Notes: a model not told the origin generated them from the letters alone. Counted from the stretch's first letter, positions 10,791 to 23,879 are shown. The stretch: 64,000 bases of DNA from Ichthyophis bannanicus (GCA_033557465.1 CM066037.1:204289156-204353155); one strand, 5' to 3'. Program-made: numbers and translations.

Positions 10791-11340
10791 TGCCCTTCCA
10801 TACCAACTACTTATAGTCCCTTTTTTTCCTTTAGAGATCTTCATGTTTGTCCCATCCTTTCTTGAATTCAGATGTGGTCCTGGTCTCTACTTCCTCCACC
10901 TTTAAAGAAATATTTCCAGAAAGGTCCTTCAAGCCCCAGTATTCTGTTTCCAATAGTGGCCAAATCATGTCACATGTACCTATCAGGTTCCCAAAATTGG
11001 TGTTACATTAGCCAGTTTCCAATACAATCTTCAGTTGCTGCAGACAATTTCAATTATAGTTTACAAATTAATAGTAGGTCTGAAGTTTCATTTCTGAGTT
11101 CTTTCAGCATCCTGGGATATATACCATCCAGTCCGGATGATTTGGTACTCTTTAGTTTATCAAATTGCTGTATTACATCTTTTATGTTTATGAAGATCAG
11201 TCTCAATTCCTCTGATACATCATCTTTAAATATCACTTCTGGCATTGATAACATTCCTACATCATCTTCAGTAAAGACCAAAACCACAGATTCAATGTTT
11301 TGAATTTCCCCTTTCATCTGATAGCTTCCTCCTTCTTCTG
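10788..11340 (-). mobile_element. Degenerate LINE fragment (CR1-related)
   Basis: Bases 10788-10920 resemble the 3' part of CR1 with the 'CTAGTCTGTCC'-like and 'TTTAGAGAT' blocks. Bases 11054-11317 read on the minus strand as an RT N-terminal segment with the pattern KSSGLDGIYPRMLKEL, close to the GPDGI block of CR1. The parts belong to an older subfamily and are internally deleted. Confidence 0.65.
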
Positions 11341-11349
11341 ACCAAAGCC

Positions 11350-11638
11350 AGGTGTATTTATTTATTTATTTAGCTGTATTTATATCCCGCTTTTCAACGG
11401 GTCAAAGCGGTCAATTGGGAGATACATTTAACACGAGGGGATATGACACACATATGCTAATACTTACAGGGAACATGGGCAATGGAGGGTTAAGTGGCTT
11501 GCCCAAGACCACAAGGAGTGCCTATAGGACTAGAAATCCCAGTCCCTCCGGCCTGAGATTGCTGTCCCCAGGTGGGACTTGAACCCCCGGCCCTCCGGCC
11601 TGAAGTACCTTGTCCTAACCACTAGGCCACTCCTCCCT
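11350..11638 (-). mobile_element. tRNA-derived SINE, copy 2
   Basis: It is the same family as the SINE at 4545-4838: box A and box B near the minus-strand start, the CTTGGGCAAG core, then a terminal stem-loop and TAAATA tail. The stem reads CCGCTTT paired with AAAGCGG. It is nearly full length. Confidence 0.82.
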
Positions 11639-13975
11639 GTCACCAGCTTTACCCTTCCCTTACTTATCACTTACATTCATCCCCTCACCAACCCCCTCCA
11701 ACTTCCCATCAGTCTGCTACCCTCCCCACTGTGCCATCCCCTCTTTAGGAAGCATTACAGGAATTGACATTGTGCATAAACTATCCACTCACTACTTTAT
11801 ACTCCCACACAGACCTCCGCCAGCCTCTCCAATCCACATTCACCCAGCTGTCTCACATCCCATTTTCAATATCGAATACACTCGTCCCTCCATTCATGCA
11901 ATCAATCACAACTGCTGAATATAGTCGTCAAGTGGCAAGAATCACTATTTTCAGTCTAAAAATCTCCAACAGACTAGATAGGCCACGTGGTCTTTTTCTG
12001 TCATTATGTTTCTATGATTTTAAACTTTCCTAGAGTGCTGCTTATGTTGTCTGTTGAGCTCTTTAAGAAATACATGTTGGAGATCTTAAAGATCTCAGTC
12101 AGCTATTCCTCCACTGAACAAGAGTATACGGTTTCCCTTTGGGGAAATTGCGAGAGCTGCTCTACTGGAAACCTTAAGTGTCGATGTCCTAGAGCCACTC
12201 TTTCGGTATTGTTTGTGTTTTGAGCAAGATCTGAACACAGTGCTACGTCTGTACTTCAAGACTTTATTATTCTTTGGTCAGACTATCAGGATTTTTCCTT
12301 TTGTGGCTCGTGCCATGCAGGAGAGAAGAAAACTTTCTTGCTTTAAGAAATGAGACACTGCCTCTTGGTGCTACCTTTGTTTTTAGGTACCCATGTAAAT
12401 GTATAGAAAAATATTTGCATGTTAAGTGTTTTTTTTCTTCTGCTTGAATAGTTGTGGCCTTTTTTTTAGATCTTAAGAAGCTGTTTGGTTCGGGTTCATC
12501 TTCTGCACAGTAATTGCTACCTAGTGCTAGTTGGAAAATAAGTCAGTGGTTAAGCGCCAAATGTTTTTTTTCTTTATACCTTTATTTCCTTTTTCCAGTA
12601 TTCTCTACTGTTGTGTGTATTGCACCCCCTTTCTTGATTTTGAGCTAATAGTTGTGGGTGGAAGATTTAGGATTTTAAGCCGCTGTGTTTCTTATTTAAG
12701 TACTTCATGCGTGTTCTATATCTGACCCATTGCCATGTCTTTTATGCGTGTGGATGCTTGATAATTTTTGTTGTTAATTATAAAGAAAAAATTTAAAAAG
12801 AAAGATACAGAAATATTTCCTATCATATTGGGAGCCAAGGACCTGTTTAAGAGGAATTTGCCTATACATTTTACATCTTACGAATGCCAGAAGGAAGCTC
12901 TCTTTGGCATAATGAAAGTATTACGGCAAGTTTTAGCAGTAAATTTGAGAGACTGAGATCATACTCCACATACTTGGCTTAGGAGTGAGGTTCATGACTG
13001 CTGTGGTATATGCAAAACTAACTCATTTGGAGAAATTGCCACAATTGAAGCTAGACAAGCCACAATGTCCCTGGGCTGTGCAGCTCTTGGAGATCCCAAA
13101 TTCCTGTAAGCACACTATTTTTGGTGCCTGACCCACTTTTTCTTGCAACTCCCCTGTTCAACATTGCGGCACACTACTGCCTGTGGCACATGCTTGCAGC
13201 TTTGAAATTGCTCACTTTTGGGAATCTCCCCTGATGCAAATATTATTCCTTCTCGTGCGATCCTAGAGGCCCCCCCCCCCCTGTTTCTTTAATTGCTTCT
13301 TGCTCTTTAGTCATGTCCCCATATACCTTTGGATCTCACCCATCACTTCCTCTTGCTGTTCCGTGTTCGACTCCAACTCCTCCATATGGTTACCCAGATT
13401 CACCATGTATGGCCAAAATGAGGTCATTGCTTCCTTCTCCTGCATTCATTGATGCTGTATCCTTCTTTGAGTCGGTAAACCAGTGCCTGATTTCATGGTG
13501 CTGGCAGGTGGCACTGCTTGCATTGTTCTCAGAACTCTCCCGTGAATCGTTGCTGCTACCTTCCATCTTGCTGTCTTCTTTTCGACTGTCTATTTATTTG
13601 TTATTTTTATGCCACTCCTTCCTAAGATCAGGGGCGGTCGTCTTCTTCACCTGCATGTGTAGAGACTTAAACTCTTCTAATCATTTTCTCACCAACATAT
13701 CTGCTACTTCATCCCATGGCTGGAGAAAATTCTGGAGGTGAGTAGTTATGGAAAACCACTAATTTTTGCTAAAGTGGGCCTGCACCCTTTTGGAGGATAT
13801 GCTTTAGGCTTCCATTCACTTCTCCTGAAATCACTTACTCCCACACTCTGATTTCTTTGAGTAAAATAAATCAGCCATATAAATGGCTGGTGACATCCAG
13901 CTGTGCCCGACATAGTTATCACTCATAGAGCTCAGAAAATTTTTTTTCTTAGCATGCGCAGAATTTATGCATCTG
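11639..13975. other. Unassigned intron-like sequence
   Basis: No convincing gene is seen. 11640-11880 is pyrimidine-rich. 11965-12015 (+) matches the last ~50 bases of CR1 including TCTTTTTCTGTCATTATG. Bases 12030-13975 hold only short chance reading frames and a C run near 13270-13281. A short lysine-rich frame at 12768-12956 has no recognisable family. Confidence 0.55.
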
Positions 13976-14040
13976 TTTTATTTATTTTTATTTAGCTGCA
14001 TTTATATCCCGCTTTTCACTGAGTCAAAGCGGTCGGCCTA
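13976..14040 (-). mobile_element. Truncated SINE/L2 3' tail
   Basis: Only the terminal stem-loop (CCGCTTT with AAAGCGG) and the TAAATA-rich tail are present. The stem matches SINE copy 2. The body is missing, as expected for a 5'-truncated insertion. Confidence 0.7.
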
Positions 14041-14149
14041 GCTGTTACCTCACCTTTCATATTTGTCTTTTGTAGTATGAACAGTATTTTGCATTCACAT
14101 TTTTTTCATCTTTGCTGCTAAAATGTTTTTCTTTTTCTTCTCTAATTTC

Positions 14150-14330
14150 ACTTCTCCTGGAACAAGCTGGAAGTCAGTCCTCGCATAAGGGTGACATCAG
14201 TGCCGACGGAGCCCATGCGGATCCAATCCCACTTTCAAAGAGAGCCCTTGGGACCTACACAGCTCATGCATGGTCACCTTCCTGCCCAAAGGTGCCAACT
14301 TACCTCAGTCTTCTCTTTTCTGTGGAGCCC
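14150..14330 (+). repeat. DIRS left inverted terminal repeat, copy C
   Basis: The left repeat is complementary to about 19575-19730, including the GGTGACATCAGTGCCGAC and TCAAAGAGAGCC blocks. It is long (about 180 bases) but imperfect. Confidence 0.75.
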
Positions 14331-14529
14331 TGCAGACGTGCCATCTGTGCACCTTGGTTAAAGCGGATTTGTCCTACCATTTCTCTGTAACTTTTCTTCT
14401 TACTTCGGTATTGATCGCCTTCTGTCGCTTGAGTCCAAAGTCTCAATGTCGTTATTTTCGCTCAGGTACGTTACTTTTATTTTTTGGTCCGTGCGTTCTT
14501 TGCTCATGGCCTAGCTAGTCGAGACATCT

Positions 14530-16454
14530 GAGTTTAAGCTTGCAGGGCTCATTTTTCCCGCTAGGTCTTTGACCAGTGTTTAAGCAGTGTGGCAGCTGCA
14601 TTAGGTCCCACACGGACCGCCTCAGTACCTGCATAAAATGCCTTGGAGTAGACCACGACGTGTCTTCCTGCCCGCTTTGCCTTTTGATGTCAGCTAAGAC
14701 CCAGAAGGAGCGTGAAAGGCAGCAGGGGGAGCTGTTTGGCAAGTCTGCTTCAGGATCGGGTCGGAATCCCTGCATTCGATGCCGGCATCAGGCGACTCGG
14801 TGTCCCTCTCCTGGACTCGATTGGAGTCGTCCTCGGAGGACCTTCCCTGGGTGTCAAAGGCTTCATTGAAGCTGAAGTCGAGGTCTGACCCTGGCTCGGG
14901 GGGTAAGATCTTTGGGACCTGGGCACGGAGTGCTTGACTCAATGCTTGTGATGAGGACTGAGAGCACCCCTCCAGGCAACCCCAGAGGGAGGCGTCAACG
15001 GAGTAGGGAGGTCGAGTCTGTTCTCCGACGCCATCACCATCCGGGGCTCCCCTACCAGGGACCTGACACCGGCCTCGGTGTCCTTGAAGATGGCGCCCGC
15101 CTCTGCAGAACCGTTGGGCATTGATGCCAGGATGCTAACTCTGGAGCGCAGTTCTCAGCATTCATGGAGGCTCAGCAGGGCCCACCTCCTGGTCACTCTG
15201 GGTCCTTGGTGCCTGTGACGGGACCATCTTCATCCAGGACCTCCCCGGAGAATGTCACCCCATCCTTGAGAGTTTGGCCCAGTTTCTATAGACACCATCG
15301 GCATCCGAGGCAAGGACTGGCACGGTGTCGAGCGCTAACTGGCTCAGAGTTTGAGTGGGAGACTGATGAGGCATCTCCTGACACTATCCTTCACTGGGAC
15401 ATCCCCTCTGACCCATCTCTGCCACACCATTGGTGGCGGTCACCCCCAAAGGACCTGGCTTTCCTGAAGTTTGTCCGGGAGATGTCTCAGGCACTCACCT
15501 TATTTTCGGTGCCAGAGGATGAGCCACATTCTAAGGATCTTGAGATCTTCCAGTACGAGCCTCCTTGGGAGGCACTAACTGTGCCCATGCCCCCCATCCT
15601 TGAATGGCTGCTCTTCAGGATGTGGGAGACACTGGTGACGGTGCCAATTATGAACTGTCGACTCGAATTGCAGTATTGAGTTTGCTGGAGCCCCGGCTTT
15701 CAGAAAACACAACTGCCACATAAATCCATGGTTGTGGAGTCAGCTATGCATTGCATTAAGAGCCAGAAGATGCACTCCTTGGTGCCTTATGGCAGTGGAG
15801 GCATGCACCATGGATGCTTTTGGCCAGAAGAGTTTCCAGGGCTCCATGTTCACAGCCCGGATCCCGGCACACCAACTGTACATGGGCATGTACCTCAGAG
15901 ACTTGGTGAAGGAGCTCGCCGAGTTCTCGGCTGGGTTAGCAGGTGAACCTCTTGAGTGCTTCAGGATTCTAGTGTCATCGGTCAAGGAGTGCTCCAAGTT
16001 TCAAACTTGGGCAGCCTTTGATGGTTTTGAGTCAGTGTCTTAGCTGTGGTGGGCATTAGTGCCTTATGCTTTGCCTTGCCTGGCAACAGTCCTCTGACTT
16101 GGAGCAGTGGTTCTGGACAAGTTAGCCATTGTCCCTTGCTGGGGGGAGAATCTCTTCAGCAAGTTCATGACTGAAAAGGTGGATGAGCTGGAGAAGGAAT
16201 TCATGACCAGAACCATGTTGTCCAAGAATGTATCTGAACCTTCCTGTAGGAAGACCACCCGAAGACCAAGAAGACTTTGGAAACTTCCCCAAATTTCAGG
16301 CCTATCACACTCCCCCCACAGGGCAGAAGGGCAGAAGGCCAGGGGCATGGTCCATGTACGCCAGAGGCCCCCAAACCCCAAACAGCACCCCAGCAGCAGC
16401 CTTGGGGGAGCTTTTGATTCCTTGGGCATAGCCTCCCTCTCCCAAGATGAATAA
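14530..16454 (+). pseudogene. DIRS Gag remnant, copy C
   Basis: An N-terminal cysteine/histidine motif is clear at about 14585-14690: CGSC, then CIKCLGVDH, then CPLC. A related arrangement occurs in copies D and F and suggests a zinc-binding domain. The central Gag block at 15164-15679 is acidic and ends with RMWETL plus a short tail. The C-terminal part is spread over two frames from 15732 to 16454. Several frameshifts separate the parts. Confidence 0.72.
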
Positions 16455-16509
16455 GGCCCAAGGTTCACAGGAGGATGGCTGGTCCACTTTGCACACTTGT
16501 GGTCAAGCA

Positions 16510-18060
16510 TCACCATAGATTGCCTGGGTGTTGCAAGTGGTCAGGGAAGGTTATCTCTTCCACCTTGCCCAGCTGCTACCTCCTTCCTTCTTCCCCAGGG
16601 AGCTTCTGCAAAAGGAGTTTGAATTTTTGCTCGAGGATCAAGCGGTGGATTCCATCCCCCAACCTCTCCAAGGCAGGCGATTCTACTCCTGCTACTTCCT
16701 TGTCCCCAGGGGGGCTTCTGGCCCATCCTGGATCTATGGGACCTCAACTGCTTCCTGGTCAAGGAAAAGTTCAAAATGGTATCCCTTGGAACCTTGTTAC
16801 CTTACCTCCTACAGGGAGATTGGCTATGCTCCTTGGATCTCAAAGATGCCTACACCCACATCCTGATCCATCCCAAGGCACCATCAGTACCTCTGATTTG
16901 TCATCGGTGGATGGCATTATCAGTACAGAGTACTCCCTTTTGGCTCCCAGAGTATTCACCAAATGCCTGGCATTCATGGCCGCTTGCCTCAGACTCCTGG
17001 GGGTGTTCAACTTCCCCTACCTGGATGACTGGCTCATATGAGCCAGCAAACTGGGGGAGGTGTGCAACACAACGCAGAGCACCATAAGGCTGCTCCAGCG
17101 CCTGGGCTTTGTGGTGAACTTCCTGAAGTCTCATCTATGGCGCACCCAGCGCTTGGAGCTCATCAGCGCCCTACTGGATTCCACTCAAGCAAAGACCTTC
17201 CTGCCTCTCGATTGGGCACAGCACCTATCCACTCTGGCCCAAGCCGTACAAGGTGGCTCAGCGGTGATGACCAGACAGATGCTCTGCCTCTTTGGGCACA
17301 TGGCATCCACCGTCCATGTCACCCCATTTGCACTCCTCCGCATTAAGCAGGTGCAGTGATTGCTAAGCGTCCAGCAGACAAACGCTTCCAGCCTTCTAGA
17401 GGATCGCATCCTGGTCATACCAGCCCTGGAGACATCCTATGCCTGGTAGGACCCCCCTCAACCTTAGAGCTGGCCTGCCCTTCCAAGTTCCCCCAGTGCG
17501 CCACATTCCCACAATGGATGCGTTTAAGTTAGATTGTGGGGCTCACTGCGATCACCTGCAGTCGCAGAGCCCATGATCACCAGAGGAGAGTGCCTCGCAG
17601 ATCAATGCCCTGCTGGTCTTCGAGGATCATCTGGAAGGGCAAATGGTTCAGGTCCAGATGGACAACCAGGTGGCGATGTATTACATCAAGCAGCAGGTGG
17701 CACGGGTTCATACCACTTCTGCTGGGAGCCATTGCACCTCTGGAGCTTCGTGACGGGGAAGAACATCTCCCTCAAAGCGGTGTACTTGCCAGGCCAGGAC
17801 AACATGCTGGCCGACCGCCTGAGCTGCATCCTCTGCCCCACGAGTGGAGACTGAACTCGGCCATGCTGGGAGACCCCGGAGATCGATTTCTTTGCCAATC
17901 CAGAGAACACACAGCTGCTGTGCTTCTGCTCTCGAAAATCGGCCTAGGGTCAGAAGGCAGCACTCATTTCTCCTCCCCTGGTCCAGGAGCTTCTTGTATG
18001 CGTTCCCGCCCACACTCCTGGTGCCACAGGCCCTCCTCAAAAGGAGGCAGCCTTAGTCAC
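16510..18060 (+). pseudogene. DIRS reverse transcriptase / RNase H remnant, copy C
   Basis: RT motif A (SLDLKDAYTHILIHP) lies at about 16833-16877. Motif C keeps YLDDWLI near 17020-17038 but is followed at once by a TGA stop. An RNase H tail with a DNMLADRLS-type block is near 17800-17830. The reading frame is broken at least four times. Confidence 0.78.
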
Positions 18061-18199
18061 CATCATTGCACTCAGGTGGCCCAGGAAGCTCTGGTTCCCC
18101 TTGCTTCTGCAGCTATCCCAGAGGGACCCATTGCTGCTAGGGAGCACCCTGGACCTGCTGTCTCAGGAGGACAGGATTTTACTGTACCCCATCCTCCAG

Positions 18200-19230
18200 T
18201 CCCTGGCCCTGATGGCCTAGATGCTGAGAGGCTAGCTATAGCACATCACCACCTCTCCAGGCCGGTGGAAGACATTCTCCTTGCCTTGCTTAAGGACTCC
18301 AAACGTCAGGCATATGCTTTTAAGTGACGCAGGTTTTTGCACTGGTGTGCAAATGAAGGTCTCAACCCCTTCTCCTTTGTGATGCTGGACATTTTATGGT
18401 ACCTTTTGCATCTGTTGGGGCTGGCCTTTAGTCCAACACAGTCGAAGTGCATCTCTGTGCCATCTCGGCTCACCACCACGCAGTGGATGGCCAGGCAGTG
18501 TCAGTACACCCTCTGGTGGGCCACCTCCTCTCCTGGCCCCTGATCCATCTGTCACCAGTGGCGTGGGACCTCAATGTGGTATTGGGAAAGCTCATGGCTC
18601 CACCCTTTGAACCTCAGGCTATCTGCCATCTCCAGTACCTTTCTTGGAAGGTTGTGTTCCTGGTGGCACTCACCTTGGCCAAGCATGTGAAAAAACTGCA
18701 TGCGCTGGTGGCACGCGCACTGTACACTAGGTTCCACAGTAGCAGGGTCATCCTTAGGACTCACCCTAAGTTCTTGCCAAGGTTGTCTCTGCCTCCTTCC
18801 ATTTGAATCAAGAGGTGGTATTGCCCACCTTCTTTCCTAGGCCTCATTCTTTTAGGGCGGAGGCCTCCCTGCACATCTGCATCCAGAGAATGCACCCCCA
18901 TCGCTGCTCAAAGTAGCTCTTTGTCTGGTTTGACCCCAGTCGTCTAGGGGTTGCAGTCTCAAAGTGCACCCTCTTATGATGGGTAGCTGACTGCATTTCT
19001 TTTGCCTATCAACAGGCAGGGTGCTCTCTGGATCATCATGTGATGGCTCACAATGTGCATGCCATGGCAACCTCTGTAGCAAGCCTTTGCTCTGAGCCTT
19101 TATTGGACATCTGCCAGGCTGCCACCTGGTCCTCTGTGCACACCTTTGCGGCACACTGCTGTTTGGAAGAGACCTCCCAGAGGGACAGTGCCTTTGGCTA
19201 GACCGTACTCTGTCAACTCTTTGGGGAATA
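18200..19230 (+). pseudogene. DIRS tyrosine recombinase remnant, copy C
   Basis: The recombinase blocks are present in pieces from the HLSRPVED-like start near 18240 to the DICQAATWSSVHTFAAH block near 19108-19156. The catalytic tyrosine position is cysteine (TGC at 19157-19159). The first arginine block reads ALTLAKHVKKL, so the Arg is also changed. The enzyme must be inactive. Confidence 0.75.
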
Positions 19231-19409
19231 ATGCAATTCCTTCCCTCCAAACTGTGATGTCCAGACTACCAAAGTGGGGATTGCATCTTTGATGCTGATG
19301 CTGCTGCAGTGTCAGACTTTCAGCCAATGAGTGCCCCCTTTTGCCCTTTACGGTCAGCATTTTAGGTCGCCCGTGATTTTTACAGGTTTTATTTTTTAGT
19401 AGCCTGTAG

Positions 19410-19525
19410 CTTGGGAGTCCCATATGTGAGGACTGACTTCCTGCTTGTTCCCAGAGAAAGTGTAGTTGCTCACCTGTAACAGGTGTTCTCCGGGGATAGC
19501 AGGAATCAGTCCTCACAACCCTTCC
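19410..19525 (+). repeat. DIRS internal complementary region, copy C
   Basis: CCATATGTGAGGACTGACTT is complementary to the left terminus; GTTGCTCACCTGTAACAGGT is complementary to the right terminus. They lie next to each other as in copy A. Confidence 0.85.
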
Positions 19526-19569
19526 TCCTCCTCCCCGTGGAGTTGTTTTTTCTTTTTTCTGCTTTTGAG

Positions 19570-19762
19570 CTATGTCGTCATACTGAGGTAAGATGGCATC
19601 TTTGGGCACGAAGGTGACCGTGCATGCACGGTGTAGGTCCCAAAGGCTTTCTTTGAAAGCTGGGGATTGGATCTACGTGTGCTCCATTGGCACCCATGTG
19701 TGAGGACTGATTCCTGCTGTCCCCGGAGAACACTTGTTATAGGTGAATAACTATGCTTTCTC
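19570..19762 (+). repeat. DIRS right inverted terminal repeat, copy C
   Basis: It pairs with the left repeat of the same copy and carries the right-only extension ending near 19762. Confidence 0.8.
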
Positions 19763-22285
19763 TGTGCTCCTACTCATCAAAAAGAGAGATATTTTAACAA
19801 AAATTCCATCTGCCCACTCCTAAAAATTGAGTTCAGTCTAACCAACCTTTTCAGCATGCTTATGGGCTCTTTGGTTCTCACAATAAATCTCACCTCCACC
19901 ACCTCTGAGACATAAAAAAATTATTAGATCACAGTCCTGGATATCTCGAGTGGAAAGAAATAGAAAATGTCACTCGACTCTGGGGAGTGATTCCTCCTCG
20001 AAAGATACCGTGAAGTAGATGCCATATAGAAAAATCCTGCAAAGGATGAGCACTCCATAGAAAGATGGAGGCTCGATATTTTTTTCTACTTTATCCATTA
20101 ATATTTTATTCACAAAATGATTCAGTAAGGTACTTCCCATCATACCCGCCAACATTCTGCTCTTCGAATCTATATCAACCTCAAACAACTTTAGCTCTCT
20201 AATACAGTTACCCCAATTTTCTTACCAACTGTAACCCCTATCAGTTCTTCCCCCCATATCCCCTTCCCTGCTGAATCATTATCTTCTCGTTTTTTCATTA
20301 GGCGGGGAGGGGGGATCGTAAGCTCTCAACATCAGATTACATGCCAAGAACAGGTGGTCAGTACTGTGAGGTTCTTGTATCGCAGGGGGTGGTATCTTTT
20401 CACGAGCAATCTGCTGGAGCCTAGGGCATTGTGGTGGAGCACCACACTGCATGGGAGCATGTCACACACTGCTCTCGTGGAGATGGAACATGTTGGAGCC
20501 AAGTGGCTCCTGCTGGGTGGAGCGATGGGCTGCACTACTTGAAGGAAAGCAGTACTGGCAATTTCTGAGGTGGCAAAATCATTGCTAAAGCAGGCGTTGC
20601 AGTTACCTCATAAGGTTGCATTGCCCCTGTAGAGACTGTGGTAACATTGTTCATTTCACAGTCTGCTCCCTCCGATTTTTTAAGTGGCAACGCTGGGAAC
20701 ATTGCACACAGTACTTTAAGAGGGTTCAAGTCCTCCATGTAGGAACACAAGTTTTTCAGTGACAATGACCTCAGAGGAGCAGTAGACGGTGATGTCAACT
20801 GAGCACATCAAACGTGGTTCCTGCTTGCTGCTAAATTGAATCAAGTGATTGCAGCAGAAGGAGCTTTGACTAAGGCAGCTCTGGCCACAGACGTGAGAAG
20901 TGTTTGTGTTGGGGAGGCTTCAACTGCATTGCAACGCAGGTGGAGTGGTCACTTGGGTAGCTCAGGTCAGTCTCCTCTGTTTTCTTAGGATGGCCTCTAA
21001 AGGCTAGGGTTTTAGGCACAGTAATTTGGTAGCTAAGGTTGTCTGGGAACAGCCGCCATTTTACAATTATCCCTGCTACCTGTTTTGCTTTAATGTTCCT
21101 TCCCCCAGACTGGCTCAAAGGGGGTGCTGCAGAGGGCTTGGATTTGGTCCTTAGTAGGTTTTGCAGTTGACTTAAGGTCTGTAGATTCCTTGACCTAGTG
21201 AGTGCAAAAATTACCTTTCCTTTGGGCTGTTTGGTGGTGTCAAGCTGGGGAGCCTTTGTCTTTCAGGTTGGGGCATTCTGACCCCCTTCCCCCCCCGTCA
21301 CCCGTCCGTCATTGTGTTTTTAGACACCCCTCCCCCCCACACCTCCATCAGTACTCCAAGATTTGGGGATTCGGATTGACTGCCCACTAGTCAGGTGTTA
21401 GTCTTGGGCTGTAGCCTGGCTGGCAGCCGAGAACAAGGTTGATTATTGTGGGGTTAGGCAGTTAAGATATTTTGGTTCTGATTGTTGAAGAAAATTTTTC
21501 AGTTGTTCAGGGGTAATTTTGCCCAACAAGACAAGCTAGAGCCTCGCGGGCATTATGATCTTGGGCCCTCAGGTTCTAGATGTTTTCCCTGGTAATGGTT
21601 CTGTTTGGGCTATTTTGGGTAACCGGCCTGAGGCGGTGAGCATCCTTCAAATGTTATCCTTTCTGGCCTTGGGCCAATGGTACTGCTGTGTGGACTCAGG
21701 ATTGAGGTTTGAGCAGTGTTTAAAAGTGCCTGCCAGGAAGCTAGGGCTGCCATTGTTGATTAACTGCTCTGATAAACTTGGTTGGGAAAGCTGTCTAGAA
21801 AATGTTCAAAATTAATAAATAGGGGAAACTGATGTTACAGTAACCAGTAAATGAAGTATGCAGAAGAAGGCTTGCTTTAAGAATGTTTTCCAACATAGAT
21901 TTGTAGAAAGCATATTTGGGGGAGGAGGATGGGGGTTGTGGTAATGGGTGTGGATGTTTGCTGGGTGAAAGCGTTGTGCGCCATAGAGAGGTTAATGTGT
22001 GCACAGGTGTTGGTAGCACAGGGCTAATTATTAGTATGTGATAGTTATGTGCATATAGGAAAGAATGCAAGTGTATATAGATTTGTGTGGGGACTAGGGA
22101 TATATGGAGGTATGAATGGGGCTTTTGGGTAATACATGAGTGGGGGTTTTGGGGGAGTTGGAGTGGGCATGTATTTGAAAGGATATGTGACAGAAGGTCA
22201 TAATATGCAAAGAGAAATAAACATTGGAATTGTTTGCATGAGAGCAAGAGCAGAGATGTCTCTCTCCATATAAAGATTCGACTTG
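19763..22285. other. Unassigned sequence
   Basis: No gene or known repeat is recognised. 20330-21830 has mixed composition with several minus-strand open stretches of 60-90 codons but no family motif. 21280-21345 is C-rich. 21880-22200 is G/T-rich on the plus strand. Confidence 0.5.
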
Positions 22286-22289
22286 TTTA

Positions 22290-22738
22290 AGCAATGGTAT
22301 TTTCAATACATCATTTGGATGTGAAAGCTGGACAGTGAAAAAGATAGGAAGAAAATTGATGCCTTTGAATTATGGTGCTGGTGGCGAATACTGTGTATAC
22401 CATGGACTACCCGAAGAACAAACCAGTCCGTACTAAAGGAGATCAAACCTAAACTTTCTTTAGAAGCTCAGATGACAAGACTTTGACTTTCATACTTTGG
22501 ACATATCATGCGAAGAGAGAGATCATTAGAGAAAGACATCATGCTTGGCAAGATAGAAGGTCACCGCAAAAGAGGATGGCCAGCAATGAGATGGATCGAT
22601 ACAATAACAGCAGCTGCAGGTACCAGTCTGTCAAGTGAGCCGCCTGACTGAAGACCGAACACAATTTAGGACAACTATCCAGAGGGTCGCCATGAGTCGA
22701 CACCGACTCGACGGCACTTAACAACAACAACATGGTGG
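22290..22738 (+). mobile_element. RTE-type LINE 3' end
   Basis: The plus strand encodes broken pieces of the C-terminal end of an RTE/BovB-like ORF: an AMVF...CESWTVKK block, then GHIMRRERSLEK-like and KRGWPAMRWIDTI blocks, ending with AMSRHRLDGT and a short CAACAACAA tail. Stops and frameshifts abound. Clade assignment rests on remembered resemblance only. Confidence 0.68.
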
Positions 22739-22805
22739 ATGAGAGGAGGATATAGAATGTATGGGGATTTGGGTTATGTATATGTATGGGGGGTGGTGCC
22801 TTATG

Positions 22806-22876
22806 GTAACATAGAAACATAGAAACATGATGACAGAAAAAGACCACATGGTCTATCTAGTCTGTCCTTCCATGGT
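22806..22876 (-). mobile_element. CR1 3' tail, severely 5'-truncated
   Basis: About 70 bases match the 3' end of CR1-1 (octamer TTTCTATG twice and the TAGACCATGTGGTC-like block on the minus strand). Confidence 0.82.
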
Positions 22877-22985
22877 AAGGGAGTGTATGTGGTATGTGGG
22901 TGGGTGGCAGACAATTGGAGAAGTGTATGAGAGGTAAGGGTGCATGTAGACTTATGTCTCTTATCTTCCCTATTCTGTTCTGTCC

Positions 22986-23062
22986 TTATTTATTTATTTA
23001 TTTATGTATATATTTCTATACCGCCCCTTCCAGCGATCAAGGGCGGTTTACAAGGAACATTT
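22986..23062 (-). mobile_element. L2-type 3' tail with variant hairpin
   Basis: The stem is CCGCCC paired with GGGCGG, differing from CCGCTTT/AAAGCGG elsewhere but keeping the pairing. A TAAATAAATA tail follows. It is a tail-only insertion. Confidence 0.7.
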
Positions 23063-23139
23063 TAACAACTGTACACAGATGTATACATATACATTGAACA
23101 ATTAGATTTAACTATTTATTCTTATCTTTTGTCTGTGTT

Positions 23140-23250
23140 GATTAGATTGTAAGTTCTGACAGTAGGGACTGTCTCTATCTGTGTTTGTACAGTGCTGCAT
23201 ATGCCTTATAGCGCTTTATAAATGTTTAATAATAGTAGTAGTAGTAGTGT
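23140..23250 (+). mobile_element. LINE/SINE tail with TAG microsatellite
   Basis: The block GATTGTAAGTTCTGACAGTA then GGGACTGTCTC and TGTACAGTGCTGC resembles the 3' tail of L2/CR1-type or MIR-like vertebrate repeats. It ends in a run of TAG repeats (23230-23249). Confidence 0.6.
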
Positions 23251-23879
23251 CTGGAGAGGTATAAGCATAAGAATGCAGGTGGTGGATGTTGGAATGTGTA
23301 TCCTTTGACTTTGGAAATGTGAGAGGTGTGGCTTTGAGCGTGCCTTTTAGTTCCATTTTTTTTCCTGTTTATTTTTCTGCCTCTACCTGTGTGCTGGAAG
23401 CCAAAGTGAAGGAAGAGTCAGAGTGTGATGTTCTTTTGGAATGGAGTGGTCACTCACATTCTAACAATGCTAATAATTTCCTGTTAAAAAAAAAAGAAAC
23501 GAGGAAAGGTGTGGGATTTTTTTAAATTTTCTTGAGGCCTAATTTCTTTGAATAAACTGACCCACTCTGTATGATTTTTCACTCATCCTAGACATTCTCA
23601 TTTTCTTCCTGAATATCCATTTTGTGAACTTAGGTACCTACCGACACACAGACATCAGTCCTTTTTATATAACATTTTCCAACATTCTGTGTGTTGGAAA
23701 GCATGAAAAAGGAACAATGTCAAAAGCTTAGATAGTCTGTGTAAAGATGAAAAAAAATCAGAGTGTAAGCACTTTTTTCTGTTGCCTTTAACCAGCACCA
23801 TCATGAAAACCATTGGTGAGGGGAAAACATCCTAGCAGTCTTAAGGGGTGGGAGGTCTATGATTTCAGCATGCCATAAT

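Larger units (their letters stand above)
14150..19762 (+). mobile_element. DIRS retrotransposon copy C (family 1), full length but decayed
   Basis: Both ends are present: the left terminus with GGAACAAGCTGGAAGTCAGT and the right terminus with the TTATAGGTGAATAACTATGC extension. Gag, RT, RNase H, recombinase and ICR follow in the usual order. Frameshifts and stops occur throughout. It is the only family 1 copy here that is uninterrupted and complete, so it defines that family's limits. Confidence 0.88.

Noticed and set aside
12768..12956. A small lysine-rich gene
   Set aside because: No start context, family resemblance or neighbouring splice signals; likely chance.
20330..21830. A gene or LINE ORF1 on the minus strand
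   Set aside because: Several short open stretches, but no motif or frame continuity that supports it.
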